The translations under genes were made by a program, and so were the position numbers. The notes under the pieces are model-generated. The model searched no databases and was not told where the DNA came from. It saw only the letters and a list, made by a program, of their open reading frames with translations. A stretch of 33,122 bases of DNA from the NCBI GenBank assembly GCA_900557255.1, contig USSA01000014.1:1-33122 (forward strand), written 5' to 3'. Origin of the DNA: an uncultured Prevotella sp. Its GTDB lineage: Bacteria > Bacteroidota > Bacteroidia > Bacteroidales > Bacteroidaceae. Below are positions 32,739-33,122 of this stretch, one piece after another; the stretch's first letter is position 1; each line of letters starts with the position of its first letter.

Positions 32739-33122
32739 CTAATCCTCGAAGCCTTCACTCTTTATAACGCTTATACCGTCAATGAGTTCGGGAGCGCCAC
32801 CGCCACGAGTAATGTCGCTGTAAGCCTTGCGCTGATCTGACATTTCAATGCTGATATCACGACGGACATGTCGGTCTGGGTCTCTCAGACTATGGGAGAA
32901 CAGCCATTCGTACGTCTTCTTCAGATAGAAGACACGAGCCGGAGCTCCATGACCAGCTCCCTGCCACCAGTTATAAAGCAGTCGTTGGTCGTTACCTTCG
33001 CTCTTCAGTTTCTCCACCACCGTCTTCGAACAGTTAACCGATACGGCACGGTCAGCCGTTCCATGAATAATCCAGAACGGCAGTTTTCCAAGTCCGCTGA
33101 CGTCCTTTAACGACGTGCCACC
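32739..33122 (-). CDS. Alpha/beta hydrolase (prolyl-oligopeptidase/esterase type), C-terminal part
   Basis: The gene runs off the right edge; only the last 127 residues are in the window, open to base 33122. They contain the C-terminal part of an alpha/beta-hydrolase fold: PFWIIHGTADRAVSVNCSK with the acid-residue Asp of the triad, and GAGHGAPARVFYLKKTYEWL with the catalytic His. The nucleophile serine lies outside. The match is to Bacteroidetes esterase/peptidase-like hydrolases that act on acylated or peptide substrates; the exact activity and any signal peptide cannot be judged. An internal GTG at 33020 is not the true start, because the hydrolase motif precedes it. Confidence 0.85.
   Translation of the reverse strand, partial: GGTSLKDVSGLGKLPFWIIHGTADRAVSVNCSKTVVEKLKSEGNDQRLLYNWWQGAGHGAPARVFYLKKTYEWLFSHSLRDPDRHVRRDISIEMSDQRKAYSDITRGGGAPELIDGISVIKSEGFED

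Overview
The window looks like ordinary chromosomal DNA of a gut-type Bacteroidales bacterium, most likely Prevotella/Segatella. The reasons are: many intergenic regions carry the Bacteroidetes -7 element TAnnTTTG (usually TACCTTTG, TATCTTTG or TAATTTTG); start codons follow A-rich stretches rather than strong Shine-Dalgarno sites; short lipoproteins with a lipobox cysteine are frequent; and PFOR, single-chain iron-sulfur serine dehydratase, HtpG and a lipoprotein serpin fit an anaerobic Bacteroidales. Species assignment is inference. I see no rRNA, tRNA, CRISPR array, insertion sequence or prophage.

Layout. 1-3.5 kb: rhodanese lipoprotein, then an SMR+MFS efflux pair divergent from a Crp/Fnr-type regulator, with several TTTTGCA-type inverted repeats between them, then a small secreted protein. 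3.8-5.9 kb: coiled-coil protein, SlyD-like isomerase with a Cys-rich tail, and chorismate synthase (aroC), all on the + strand. 6.0-7.5 kb: minus-strand operon of a one-TM small protein, an OmpH/Skp-like lipoprotein and endonuclease III (nth). 7.6-9.5 kb: PepD dipeptidase and a small lipoprotein. 9.6-14.6 kb (minus): ECF sigma factor, htpG, sdaA, cyclophilin. 14.8-15.7 kb: Gly/Tyr-rich exported protein. 15.9-19.6 kb (minus): M48 lipoprotein protease, NfeD, QmcA/SPFH protein and a WecB-family epimerase. 19.9-24 kb (+): His-rich COG0523/CobW GTPase, GNAT acetyltransferase and a divergent NAD-dependent DNA ligase. 24.1-26.7 kb (minus): serpin and an ATP-grasp-like protein. 26.9-32.6 kb (+): AAA ATPase, a 100-bp tandem heptad-repeat element, PFOR and a nitroreductase. 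The right edge cuts an alpha/beta hydrolase.

How the genes fit together. Most are housekeeping units: aromatic amino-acid biosynthesis, base-excision repair, peptide and serine catabolism, pyruvate oxidation, chaperones and envelope quality control. Three local modules stand out: the efflux pair with its divergent regulator; M48 protease-NfeD-QmcA, a plausible membrane proteostasis unit; and the GNAT-ligase pair.

I did not find a clear new multi-gene system. The most interesting points are enzyme-family members lacking residues normally considered catalytic (WecB-like epimerase, LigA-like ligase, AAA ATPase Walker B), two intergenic elements whose hairpin arms are built from 7-bp repeats, face-to-face promoters between pepD and the nth operon, and a possible sigma-54-type site before htpG. 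All are readings by eye; no database search or folding program was run.
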